A model generated the notes under the pieces. That model saw nothing but the letters and a program-made list of their open reading frames with translations, had not been told where the DNA came from and searched no databases. From assembly GCA_023910675.1 (NCBI GenBank), contig JAAVWC010000013.1, forward strand, positions 1-64,000: a stretch of DNA of 64,000 bases. The letters are read 5' to 3'. Both the position numbers and the translations under genes were made by a program. Shown piece after piece: positions 34,557 to 42,158 of the stretch; positions within the stretch are counted from its first letter, which is position 1, and each line of letters opens with the position of its first letter. The DNA is from Gemmatimonas sp. GTDB taxonomy: Bacteria; Gemmatimonadota; Gemmatimonadetes; Gemmatimonadales; Gemmatimonadaceae.

Positions 34557-35816
34557 ATGCCCGTGTCCGATTCGCTGTCTGGCCCGCAAAAGCTCACGAG
34601 GGCCGAACTGTACGAGAAGGCGTGGAGTGAGCCGATGGCCACGTTGGGGCCCAAGTTGGGCCTCTCGGACACTGGCCTTCGGAAGATCTGCGACAAGTAT
34701 CACATCCCGACCCCGCCGCGGGGCTACTGGGCCAAGGTGGCGGTGGGGCAGCGGATCAAGCGCCCGCCGCTCCCCAAGCTGCCCGCGTCCATGCGCGGCA
34801 GCGAGGAGACGGTGATCGTGTTTCACCAGCCGCCGCGACCGGCACCCAAGGAGCTGGTCGCTCAACAGGCCGAGGACGATTACCCCGCTGGCGTGCGCCG
34901 CCGCTTCGAGGCCGATCCCGAGAATCGCATCGTTGTGCCGGCGATCCTCGAGCAGCCGCATGCGCTCGTGGCAAGTTCGGTCCTGCTCCTCCGGAAGGCG
35001 AAGGTGGACGAAGACCTTCGGCTTCGGACCCGCGGCCTGAAGTGCGTCGCGCTCAAGGTCTCGCTGTCTGCGGTGGACCGTGCGTTGCGGCTCTATGACG
35101 CCCTGTTCAAGGCGCTCGAGGCGCGGGGCCATCGCGTGACGCTCGTGACCAATGACAATGAGACCAGCACCGTGGTGCACGTCGATGGCGAACAGGTAGG
35201 GATCGAGATCCAGGAGCACGTGACCCGCACGGAGGTTCCGCCGCTCAAGCCGCAAACGGGTTGGTACTCGAAGAAGTACGTCTGGGAGGCAACAGGGCGC
35301 CTAACCTTCGTGCTGACGGAATCGTACCTAAGCGTTCGTGGAAAGTGGAGCGATGGGGCGCGCCAGAACCTCGACGAGATGCTGAACGATATCGTGTTCG
35401 GGCTCGGAGACGCGGCCGACGCGATCAAGTCGCGGCGCGAGGCGTTCGAGCGCGCCGAACGCGAGCGACAGGCGGCTGAGGCCAAGCGGCGTGAGGCCGA
35501 AGACCGTGCGCGGCGCGCGCGAGGGAAAGCGCGGGCCCTGCATCAAGAGGTCCGTTCCCTTCAGCAGTCCCTCGCCGTGCGGGAGTACGTGGCTGCGATG
35601 CGGTCGGCGGCTGACGCGGCAAACCTGCCGCCCGAGCACGAGCTCCGCGCGTGGCTCGAGTGGGCCGAGGAGTATGCGGACCGCCTCGACCCCACGAAGG
35701 ACCTTCGCGTGCCGGACGACCCGGATCCGCACGCGGAGTACCGGACCGCGTGGAATTCCCCGTCCCCTGAACCCGAGAGGAGCTCCTGGTGGCAACGCCC
35801 CTGGTACAACCGCTGA
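34557..35816 (+). CDS. Unknown accessory protein with N-terminal HTH-like motif and coiled coil
   Basis: A 419-residue protein that I recognise only as an uncharacterised family common in mobile regions. The N terminus reads 'LTRAELYEKAWSEPMATL' then 'GLSDTGLRKICDKYHIPTPP' and 'RGYWAKVAVGQRIKRPPLP', which looks like a DNA-binding helix-turn-helix with a basic tail. Residues about 295-345 are a charged Arg/Glu/Ala coiled coil. The C terminus is acidic and proline-rich. ATG 34557 is chosen; GTG 34563 would be better spaced from GGAGG (34550-34554). It follows the restriction operon by about 80 bp on the same strand. Confidence 0.7.
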   Translation: MPVSDSLSGPQKLTRAELYEKAWSEPMATLGPKLGLSDTGLRKICDKYHIPTPPRGYWAKVAVGQRIKRPPLPKLPASMRGSEETVIVFHQPPRPAPKELVAQQAEDDYPAGVRRRFEADPENRIVVPAILEQPHALVASSVLLLRKAKVDEDLRLRTRGLKCVALKVSLSAVDRALRLYDALFKALEARGHRVTLVTNDNETSTVVHVDGEQVGIEIQEHVTRTEVPPLKPQTGWYSKKYVWEATGRLTFVLTESYLSVRGKWSDGARQNLDEMLNDIVFGLGDAADAIKSRREAFERAERERQAAEAKRREAEDRARRARGKARALHQEVRSLQQSLAVREYVAAMRSAADAANLPPEHELRAWLEWAEEYADRLDPTKDLRVPDDPDPHAEYRTAWNSPSPEPERSSWWQRPWYNR

Positions 35817-36109
35817 CGCGTGCGATCCAGATCGGTGAGACGGTCTACCACGTGACCATGCATCTCGACCGCGTGGCCATTCGGCAGAAGGGGCGCCGGT
35901 CGTCGATTGAGGTGTCGTGGGTGGAACTCCTGGCCTTCGAGCAGCGGATGCAGTCGCCGGTAGCGCCAGCCGCACCCACTGAGGGGAAGCCCAAGGCGGT
36001 GTCACGCGGCATCCTGAACGAGGTGGCGCAGCAGCTCCGCGCCGCCACGGAGTTCCTGCCAAGGCGGACGACACGCTCACACAGGCAGGCGCCCTACCGG
36101 CGGCCCTGA
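35789..36109 (+). CDS. Small hypothetical protein overlapping the previous gene
   Basis: A 106-residue protein. GTG 35789 follows an AGGAG-type site and overlaps the previous gene by 28 bp; its stop overlaps the next start (TGATG). The first 60 residues ('IQIGETVYHVTMHLDRVAIRQKGRRSSIEVSW') look like a small beta-rich fold with a conserved 'VSWVELLAFEQRM' end. The tail is Pro/Ala/Arg-rich. Gene coupling on both sides supports it, but no function is assigned. Confidence 0.6.
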   Translation: MATPLVQPLTRAIQIGETVYHVTMHLDRVAIRQKGRRSSIEVSWVELLAFEQRMQSPVAPAAPTEGKPKAVSRGILNEVAQQLRAATEFLPRRTTRSHRQAPYRRP

Positions 36110-36252
36110 TGGCGCAGGCGGCGGCCGACCCGCGTCACGGGCAGGTCAACCAGGAGCACCACTGGTTCGTGGAGCCGCTGCTCACCCTGACCGAGGTCGC
36201 GTCGATCCTTTGGGTCACGCCGCGTACCGTGCAGCGCCTAGGGAAAGTCTGA
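36109..36252 (+). pseudogene. Excisionase-like HTH gene cut by IS5 insertion
   Basis: From ATG 36109 the frame gives 44 native residues ending in 'LLTLTEVASILWVTPRTVQRL', the first part of a MerR/excisionase-type HTH. IS5 then starts at 36242 and adds GKV-stop. The rest of the recognition helix and wing are lost, and the sequence right of the IS pair does not restore them. An excisionase-like gene would fit the end of an integrative element. Confidence 0.65.
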
Positions 36253-37459
36253 TCAGGTGAGTTGATTCGGCGGATGTGGATAACATCGCGCTGCGATACC
36301 ACGTCGGAGCGCGAGCGGGCGCTGTTTTGCGTCATTTCGCGTGGCAATCGTCGGCAGAATCGGTGCGTACGGGTCGATGTCGCCCGCTTGCGCCGCGCGC
36401 GCCGACACTACGTGCCTTGATGCTGGAGTTGGTACGCGCGCAGGTCCACGCGCATCCGGAAGAGATTGGCCAAGGCGCACGCCGCGTACGCGCGGACCGT
36501 GTTCTTCACCAAGCCGCGATACCGGACCTTCGTGAACCCAAACACCCGCTTGATCACATGAAACGCATGCTCGACGCGCGCTCGGGTCTTCGAGCGCGTG
36601 CGGTTGATGGCGTCTTTATACGTCGTGCGCGGGCCGCTCTTGTTCACCAGGTACCGCCCACCACTCAACTCCCACTGCAGTTTGTCCTCGGCCTTGTCGT
36701 ACGCGTTGTCGCCGTGCAGCGTCGTTTCCTGCCCATGCAGCAGATACGGCAGCTGCGTGATGTCGGCCGCCGCGGCGTGGGTCGTGACCACCGAGTGGAT
36801 CACGCCGCGCCGGTCGGTGCCGATGGGCAGTTTCATCCCGAAGTACCACGGGTTGCCCTTCCGCGTCTGCTTCATCTCCGGATCGCGCGTCTTGGTCGCA
36901 TTCTTCGTCGAGCTCGGCGCCGCGATAATCGTGGCATCCACGAGGGTGCCCGCCTTGAGCAGCAGGCGCCGCTCGCTAAGCAACGTGTTGACCGCGGCAA
37001 ACATCTGCGCGGTGAGCTGATGGCGTTCCAACAGATGCCGGAACGTGAGGATCGTCGTCTCATCGGGCACGCGATCCTCGCCGAGTTCGATGCGCGCAAA
37101 GCGGCGCATGGATTCGGAGTCGTACAGCATATCCTCCGCCGCGGGATCGGCGAGATCGAACCACTGCTGCAGGAAGTAGATCCGGAGCATCGTCGCGAGC
37201 GGCAGGGGGCGCCGGCCGTTGCCCGCGACGGCGTAGTGGGGCCGCACGAGCGCTTCCAGCGCGGCCCACGGCGTCACGGCGTCCATTTCCTGGAGAAACT
37301 GCTCGCGCCGGGTGGTCTTTCGCTTGCTGTCGTACGCCACGCTCGCCAACGTCCGCTGCTCGCTCATCCGGCCTCTCACTCGTCGAAGAAAGTCATCCCC
37401 GCGCCTCGCGCCACGATAACAAATCGCCGGCGAAAGTGCACGACTTACTCAGAGATTCC
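36242..37459 (-). mobile_element. IS5-family element (1218 bp), transposase on - strand
   Basis: Imperfect inverted ends GGAAAGTCTGATCA and, on the complement, GGAATCTCTGAGTA. The flanking direct repeat is CTAG at 36238-36241 and 37460-37463. It is a different IS5 subgroup from the element at 20.8 kb. Confidence 0.9.
36408..37367 (-). CDS. IS5-family DDE transposase (IS5 subgroup)
   Basis: A 319-residue protein. The N-terminal DUF772-like part contains 'AVAGNGRRPLPLATMLRIYFLQQW' (residues about 50-73). The DDE core has Asp in 'LVDATIIAAPSS', Asp in 'LHGDNAYDKAED' and Glu in 'ARVEHAFHVIKRVFG'. It starts at ATG 37367, with an alternative ATG at 37379. It is intact. Confidence 0.9.
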   Translation of the reverse strand: MSEQRTLASVAYDSKRKTTRREQFLQEMDAVTPWAALEALVRPHYAVAGNGRRPLPLATMLRIYFLQQWFDLADPAAEDMLYDSESMRRFARIELGEDRVPDETTILTFRHLLERHQLTAQMFAAVNTLLSERRLLLKAGTLVDATIIAAPSSTKNATKTRDPEMKQTRKGNPWYFGMKLPIGTDRRGVIHSVVTTHAAAADITQLPYLLHGQETTLHGDNAYDKAEDKLQWELSGGRYLVNKSGPRTTYKDAINRTRSKTRARVEHAFHVIKRVFGFTKVRYRGLVKNTVRAYAACALANLFRMRVDLRAYQLQHQGT

Positions 37460-39010
37460 CTAGCCCGGATTTCTCACCAGCGGGGCGACGATCGCTGCGT
37501 GACCGCCGGCGCACGTTGTGTGTAGCAAGTGGCGGGGGCGTCCGGCGAAAGACGTAAGGGGTTGAGCGCGGATTCCGGCGAGATCGGGCCGGAGAAGGCG
37601 CGTGAGGCGGGGGGCTTGGGGCGTTTGGTTGAGGGACGCCGGGGATGGCCGTGCGCGAGTCCCCGACGCATGGCGGCGGACGAGGACGCGGAGCCGCGCG
37701 CCAATCTTGAGCAGCGTGAGCCGGATCGTCTGGCACTGCGCGGTTGCGAGGGCCGTGCCGGCGAGCCCGAGGCGCCGGAGCGCGGCGAGTAGCGTGTACG
37801 CGACGGACGAGAGGGTGAGCCGGAGTTGATTCGCGCGGAGCGTCGCCGTGCTCGTGCGGTCCGCGAAGAGCATGAGTTGCTGCTCCTTGATCCGGTTCTC
37901 CATGTCGCCGCGCGCGCAGTAGAGCGGTTCGTAGAGCGGCTGCGCGTCGAGCGTGTCCGGAGCGAGTGACGTCACCACGAAACGGGGATTGGCCTTGGGG
38001 CCATCGAGCCCGGGCAGCACCTCCGCTTTCGCGACCACGCGCCGCGCGCGCGCCCAGCCGCGGCGCGTGCGATAGGTCAGGTCCGCGAAGACACGGTCGG
38101 GCGCATCGGTCGCACGGCACGTGCGCCGGGCCTGCTGGAGTTCACGTCCGATGGCCGCCTCGAGCCGGCGATTGCGCGCGAGCCCCAGCACGTAGTCCAC
38201 GCCGTGCGCCTCGCACCACGTCATGAGGTCGTCGCGGCAGAAGCCGCTGTCGCCGCGCACCGTGATCGCGACGGCAGGCCACACCGCGCGCAGCTGCGTG
38301 ACGAGGCGGACGATCTCGTCCACCGCGCCGTGGCTCGCGGCGACCTGCCCTGGGCGCAGTCGTGCGCAGAGGAGATGCTCGCCTGCGAAGATGTACAAGG
38401 GCAGGTAGCAGTAGTGCCCGTAGAAGCCCTGGAAGAAGCGTCCCTCCTGCTGCCCGTGCACCGGATCATCCGTCGCGTCGAGATCGAGCGTGATCGCGGC
38501 GGGCGGCGTGGGGTGTGCTTGGACGAACAGGTCGACGAACAGGCGATCCACCGCCGCGTCGTCGAGCGCGATCTTCTTGTAGCGCTCGGTCGCACTCACT
38601 GCGGCCGCCGTCAGCTCGAAGCGATTGAGCGTGCTCTTGCCCGCGAGCGGCTTGCCAACGTCGCGCGCGCTGCGGCGCGCCTGGCCCGCCGGATCGGCGC
38701 TCCCGACCAGCACCGCCAGCAACGGATCGGCACGGAGTTGGTCGTCATCGTTGAGGTCCGCATACCCGAGGGCGAGGCCGAACACGCGTTGCGCGACCAA
38801 CTGCGCCACGGGATGCTCGACGCGCGTCGGATCCCGATGATCGGTGCAGCACCCGGCGAACTGCCGCACGATCCCCGTCGCGCGCTCGACCTCCCCCAAC
38901 AGCACCGCGCCGCCGTCGGAGGTCAGCGTGCCACCATCGAACCGGGCCACCACCTCACGCCCGCCACGCGCTTGCCCCGTGAACGTCGGGGCGTTACACG
39001 CTGTCGGCAT
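37460..39010 (-). CDS. IS1380-family transposase
   Basis: A 516-residue DDE transposase. Visible features are 'FTGQARGGREVVARFDGG' at the N terminus, 'VTVRGDSGFCRDDLMTWCEAHGVDYVLGL' (catalytic Asp, residues split here over about 245-273) and 'FVVTSLAPD'. ATG 39010 (PTACNAP..) is chosen over the longer frame to 39085. The C-terminal 80 or so residues are Pro/Arg-rich and run through the IS end, stopping in the CTAG target (TAG). That is unusual and may mean a lost native stop or a 3' frameshift. Confidence 0.85.
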   Translation of the reverse strand: MPTACNAPTFTGQARGGREVVARFDGGTLTSDGGAVLLGEVERATGIVRQFAGCCTDHRDPTRVEHPVAQLVAQRVFGLALGYADLNDDDQLRADPLLAVLVGSADPAGQARRSARDVGKPLAGKSTLNRFELTAAAVSATERYKKIALDDAAVDRLFVDLFVQAHPTPPAAITLDLDATDDPVHGQQEGRFFQGFYGHYCYLPLYIFAGEHLLCARLRPGQVAASHGAVDEIVRLVTQLRAVWPAVAITVRGDSGFCRDDLMTWCEAHGVDYVLGLARNRRLEAAIGRELQQARRTCRATDAPDRVFADLTYRTRRGWARARRVVAKAEVLPGLDGPKANPRFVVTSLAPDTLDAQPLYEPLYCARGDMENRIKEQQLMLFADRTSTATLRANQLRLTLSSVAYTLLAALRRLGLAGTALATAQCQTIRLTLLKIGARLRVLVRRHASGTRARPSPASLNQTPQAPRLTRLLRPDLAGIRAQPLTSFAGRPRHLLHTTCAGGHAAIVAPLVRNPG

Positions 39011-39106
39011 AACGGTCGTCTCCACGTGTCTCCATAGGTTGTTCTCGACAAACACCTTATGCCACGCGGAGCGGCCGTTATGCAATAGTGTGGTGAGAAA
39101 TTCGGG
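37464..39106 (-). mobile_element. IS1380-family element abutting the IS5 element
   Basis: Inverted ends CCCGGATTTCTCACCA at 37464 and, on the complement, CCCGAATTTCTCACCA at 39106. The flanking direct repeat is CTAG (37460-37463 and 39107-39110). The left CTAG is also the right target repeat of the IS5 element, so one element inserted at the edge of the other. Confidence 0.88.
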
Positions 39107-39583
39107 CTAGCGTGCTCGCCGTGCCGACCGGAGAACTCGGAACATCAGCCTGAGCTCCTGCTCGCTCGGCGCAATCACATCCACGCTCAACACCTGCTTC
39201 GGCGTGACGAACCCACATATACGGGCAGCTTGTCTCGACTCCCCTGCTGGCGCGATATGCCAGACCAGAAACGGCATACTGAATATGGTCAGGCGCATCG
39301 CCTCGCCGTTCGAATAAAGAGGTATACGTCGCATCGAGTGTTCTCGCCAAAAGTGCGTCACTGAGCCGTTCGCGCTAGCCAGGACCGTGCAACTGGGCTC
39401 CGGCGTCTCGATCACCCAATCGCGACGCTCGCCGGGTACATCAAGCGCGAAAGCGTCTGTGCCGAGAGTAAACCTTACTTCGGATAGCGGACCGTCACCT
39501 TCGCATATCGGCGCGCCGTCGATATCACTCGACAGCGCGTTTATTAGTCGAACGAATCCGGCAAACTCTACGATCTCTGGCAT
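39107..39583 (-). CDS. Hypothetical protein next to IS1380
   Basis: A 158-residue protein that I do not recognise. It begins 'PEIVEFAGFVRLINALSSD', has a beta-rich centre ('EVRFTLGTDAFALDVPG', 'RRDWVIETPEPSCTVL') and ends in 'LRLMFRVLRSARRAR'. Its stop codon lies in the CTAG beside the IS, so the true C terminus may have been altered by insertion. The start ATG 39583 gives a compact protein; the frame is open 69 bp further upstream, overlapping the next gene. No neighbour suggests a role. Confidence 0.5.
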   Translation of the reverse strand: MPEIVEFAGFVRLINALSSDIDGAPICEGDGPLSEVRFTLGTDAFALDVPGERRDWVIETPEPSCTVLASANGSVTHFWREHSMRRIPLYSNGEAMRLTIFSMPFLVWHIAPAGESRQAARICGFVTPKQVLSVDVIAPSEQELRLMFRVLRSARRAR

Positions 39584-39623
39584 ATGGTCAACACCCGTAG
39601 ATGTGCTCGTGCAGCCTGCTTGG

Positions 39624-41393
39624 TCACGGCGGCGACAATGGCGACCAAACAACGCTGAACTTCACCTGCACCCTGTCAGCGAACACAATTCTGCCCGCGA
39701 CTTGATTCTGAAAGGAACGTCCGTAGCACTCGAAGAGTGCTCCGTTGCTTTCCTCCCTCACCCATCCAATGACGAAACCGTTGGGTAGGTTCGGCGCGTC
39801 TATCTGGGCAAAACGTGGTCTGTACCAAGCCGTCGGCGTTTTGATGTGGTCGATCCATCGGTTCCCGGCAGGGCGCTGAAAGGTGAACGGTGAATTCATT
39901 ATAACAAGTGCTGGCCCGTAGTTCCGCCCCGGCCGCCTGTCCGCCTTTACAAGTGGAACTTCCGCGGCCACCTCGGCGGGGCCAAGCAGGGGTCCGAGGT
40001 CGGCCGTCTGGTCACCGCAGACGCGCTCCCCCATCGGGTCATCAACCGCATTTGTGGAATCCGAATCAATTCCGAGCGAGTCGGACATTGCCTCGAATGT
40101 GAGAGGGAGAACGGTCAGGTTCGTGGTAAACTGCCGTAGCCGACCGTTGACGAGTGCCGATACATGGAGCAACCCGCCGCGCGCTGCGACGGCGGTGCAT
40201 TTGTTAGATTGCACCAGACCGCACCGAGCGTCGAGCAGAACCGCCAATGAACCTTCGTCAACTACGCTCGCCGTGCGCAGCGCACTCAGCGCAACCACAG
40301 GCGGCGACAACGACACCTGAGTCACGGGCCGCTGCGGTTGACTAACCACCGTCAGAGTCGCGCTATCGAGTACGGTGAGGTCCGTTGGCGTATATTCCAA
40401 AGAGAGCGGCACCGGCAACAGCTTGAGCCATGCTGCTGCCTGTTCGATGTACGGATTGTTCCCAACGCGAGCGCGAACGAACATATGGCCCGATCCTAAT
40501 GGCGCGAATTTGCAGGTCGAACTCGAGAGGGTGCACGCAACGTTGACCGTAGCGCCTGCCGAGTCCTGCCAAACCCAAGAGCGAACAGACACGGGGCGCC
40601 CGTCGGTCGAAGAAGCCGTAAAGGTGACGGTGTCCCCCTCGTAAATCGGCGTCGGCGCGGCGTTCACCACGAGCGTGACTCGTGTCGGCTTGACCGTCAG
40701 CACTTGCGTCCCGTTGACACGGTACTTGTTGATCGGACCGCACGCTCTGGCGCCGCCATTCGCGCACCCCGGTGGTTGAGGCGCATTGGGGCCTGTACAC
40801 GACACCGTATCCTGGTTTCCAGAGCGCAAAACCCTCAACAGGGTCGAGCCCTTACCGATAAAGAAGCCCTCACCGTACGCGACGACTTCGGCGGATGAGC
40901 CCAACGAGACTGAAGCGCCAGTTGCAGTATCGCGGGGCGCAAGCGAAAAGGTACCCGCTGTGGTTGAGAACCCCCTGACCGACACGAGCAAGCGCATCCA
41001 ATCTTGGCTAGTGCCACCGCCCAACGGACCGTAGGGACCGACGGCCAATCCGGAAGCTCCCGGTACGCACCACGATGCGTCTGGGTTTGCGCTCGACTGC
41101 AACTTACCTCGAACGCGGATTGCAACGAACGACGAGTCCGCTACGGTACAGTTTGTGCTCGTTTCCGCGAGCGTGCCGTCACCGTCCGGTACCACTGGGA
41201 GCGGATAGCTGCACTCGCCCGGGGCGCCGTCCAGTGCGCCAGTCACCGTCATGCGAGCTGTGGTTCCGGGAACAGTTCCATCATCTGGTTGGGTGACTGT
41301 TGCCTGCTCCTGATAGCAACCCACGAGCAAAGCCATAGATGAGGCCACAGCGATCAGGAACAACGGGGCGCGACTGTTTCGCCGAATTTGCAT
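39624..41393 (-). CDS. Large surface lipoprotein with PKD/Ig-like region, unknown function
   Basis: A 589-residue protein. The signal peptide ends in a lipobox (SSMALLVGC, Cys about residue 27), so it is a predicted lipoprotein, probably outer-membrane or surface exposed. Residues about 235-330 contain a PKD-like strand pattern ('PIYEGDTVTFTASSTDGRP', then 'VSVRSWVWQDSAG'), and further Ig-like repeats follow ('LEYTPTDLTVLDSATLTVV'). The remainder is beta-rich with few charged helices. No enzymatic motif is seen. Such proteins are common in Gemmatimonadota-like genomes as secreted Ig-rich proteins, but that link is inference. Confidence 0.7.
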   Translation of the reverse strand: MQIRRNSRAPLFLIAVASSMALLVGCYQEQATVTQPDDGTVPGTTARMTVTGALDGAPGECSYPLPVVPDGDGTLAETSTNCTVADSSFVAIRVRGKLQSSANPDASWCVPGASGLAVGPYGPLGGGTSQDWMRLLVSVRGFSTTAGTFSLAPRDTATGASVSLGSSAEVVAYGEGFFIGKGSTLLRVLRSGNQDTVSCTGPNAPQPPGCANGGARACGPINKYRVNGTQVLTVKPTRVTLVVNAAPTPIYEGDTVTFTASSTDGRPVSVRSWVWQDSAGATVNVACTLSSSTCKFAPLGSGHMFVRARVGNNPYIEQAAAWLKLLPVPLSLEYTPTDLTVLDSATLTVVSQPQRPVTQVSLSPPVVALSALRTASVVDEGSLAVLLDARCGLVQSNKCTAVAARGGLLHVSALVNGRLRQFTTNLTVLPLTFEAMSDSLGIDSDSTNAVDDPMGERVCGDQTADLGPLLGPAEVAAEVPLVKADRRPGRNYGPALVIMNSPFTFQRPAGNRWIDHIKTPTAWYRPRFAQIDAPNLPNGFVIGWVREESNGALFECYGRSFQNQVAGRIVFADRVQVKFSVVWSPLSPP

Positions 41394-41745
41394 TTGAGAA
41401 GGTGGTCGGTGGATCGGGTAATTGGCTGACGCGGAATTGTGGCGTTGAACGCGTGGAGCGAGCTCTTTGGGCCAATGGGCGGCGATGGGAGCCGATTCGA
41501 CGCGGCAGGATAGTGCGCCGCATCATCTAGCCGTCATCCGTTTGGTACGGAGCGTTCCAACTTGGCGGCAGGCCCCACTGCTGAGGGCGGAGACGCTCGG
41601 ACGCGAAAAAGCCCGGCGGCTCACCTTCGTTCGAGCCGGCGTCCCTCATGAGTCCATTCAACGCCCCTCCGTCACGCACAAACGCCGCGCGGCACGCTCG
41701 AGTCGAGGCGTGCCGCGCGGAGCAAGTTGTCGATTTATATAGCAG
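41394..41745. other. Upstream region of the lipoprotein, no gene seen
   Basis: This 352-bp region is expected to carry the lipoprotein promoter on the minus strand. An imperfect inverted repeat (GGCACGCTCGAGT / CGAGGCGTGCC, about 41692-41715) lies near the tRNA fragment. Open frames here are not protein-like; one simply reads through the tRNA fragment. Confidence 0.45.
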
Positions 41746-41787
41746 TGGCTTGGGACGGAATCGAACCGCCGACACGCGGATTTTCAG
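41746..41787 (-). other. 3' half of tRNA-Phe(GAA): probable integration (att) scar
   Basis: Read on the minus strand the 42 bases begin with the anticodon loop CTGAAAA, continue through a normal 3' anticodon stem (TCCGCG), a 5-nt variable loop, a T-arm with GGTTCGATTCC, and end CCCAAGCCA. This matches tRNA-Phe positions 32-73. The sequence before the loop does not pair with the 3' anticodon stem or acceptor, so it is not a whole tRNA. Anticodon-loop-to-3'-end copies are the standard footprint of tyrosine integrases. It lacks an encoded CCA. Confidence 0.7.
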
Positions 41788-41886
41788 GTCTCGTGCCACT
41801 TGGGCATGCAGAGACGTGTTCATGAGGGGAAGCCCTGCTCATCACGGCAGGGTCCCTCAGTTTAGGGCGCAGAGTCCCTCAGTCTG

Positions 41887-42063
41887 TCAGCCGGCAAACT
41901 CAATCACATCATCCTCCTGCTGTATTCGATCCAATAGGTCACCTCCACCCCGAAGTTCTGGGGAATCTGGTGCCCACGAAATCGGGTCAAGTCCAAATCC
42001 GCTGAACTCCGGATCGTCAAGGAAGTCCGCTTTGCGGCGGACGGAAGCTGGCTGTTCCGCCAT
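41887..42063 (-). CDS. Possible small acidic protein (58 codons)
   Basis: From ATG 42063 the frame gives 'AEQPASVRRKADFLDD' and ends '..IQQEDDVIEFAG'. It is acidic with no membrane segment and no family is recognised. Evidence is weak: the frame is reasonably protein-like and fills the gap before the hexosaminidase, but no clear ribosome binding site is seen. Confidence 0.3.
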   Translation of the reverse strand: MAEQPASVRRKADFLDDPEFSGFGLDPISWAPDSPELRGGGDLLDRIQQEDDVIEFAG

Positions 42064-42158
42064 GAGTACCGGCTCGCGCGGAAGCCCTGACGCCGGACCT
42101 TCACGCAGGCTGCGCGGGTTGGGCGGTAGCGGCGCCGCCCGCGCAGTAGATTCCCGCC

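Noticed and set aside
41746..41830. A complete tRNA gene
   Set aside because: Bases upstream of the anticodon loop do not pair with the 3' anticodon stem, no D-arm is present, and the acceptor 5' strand is missing.
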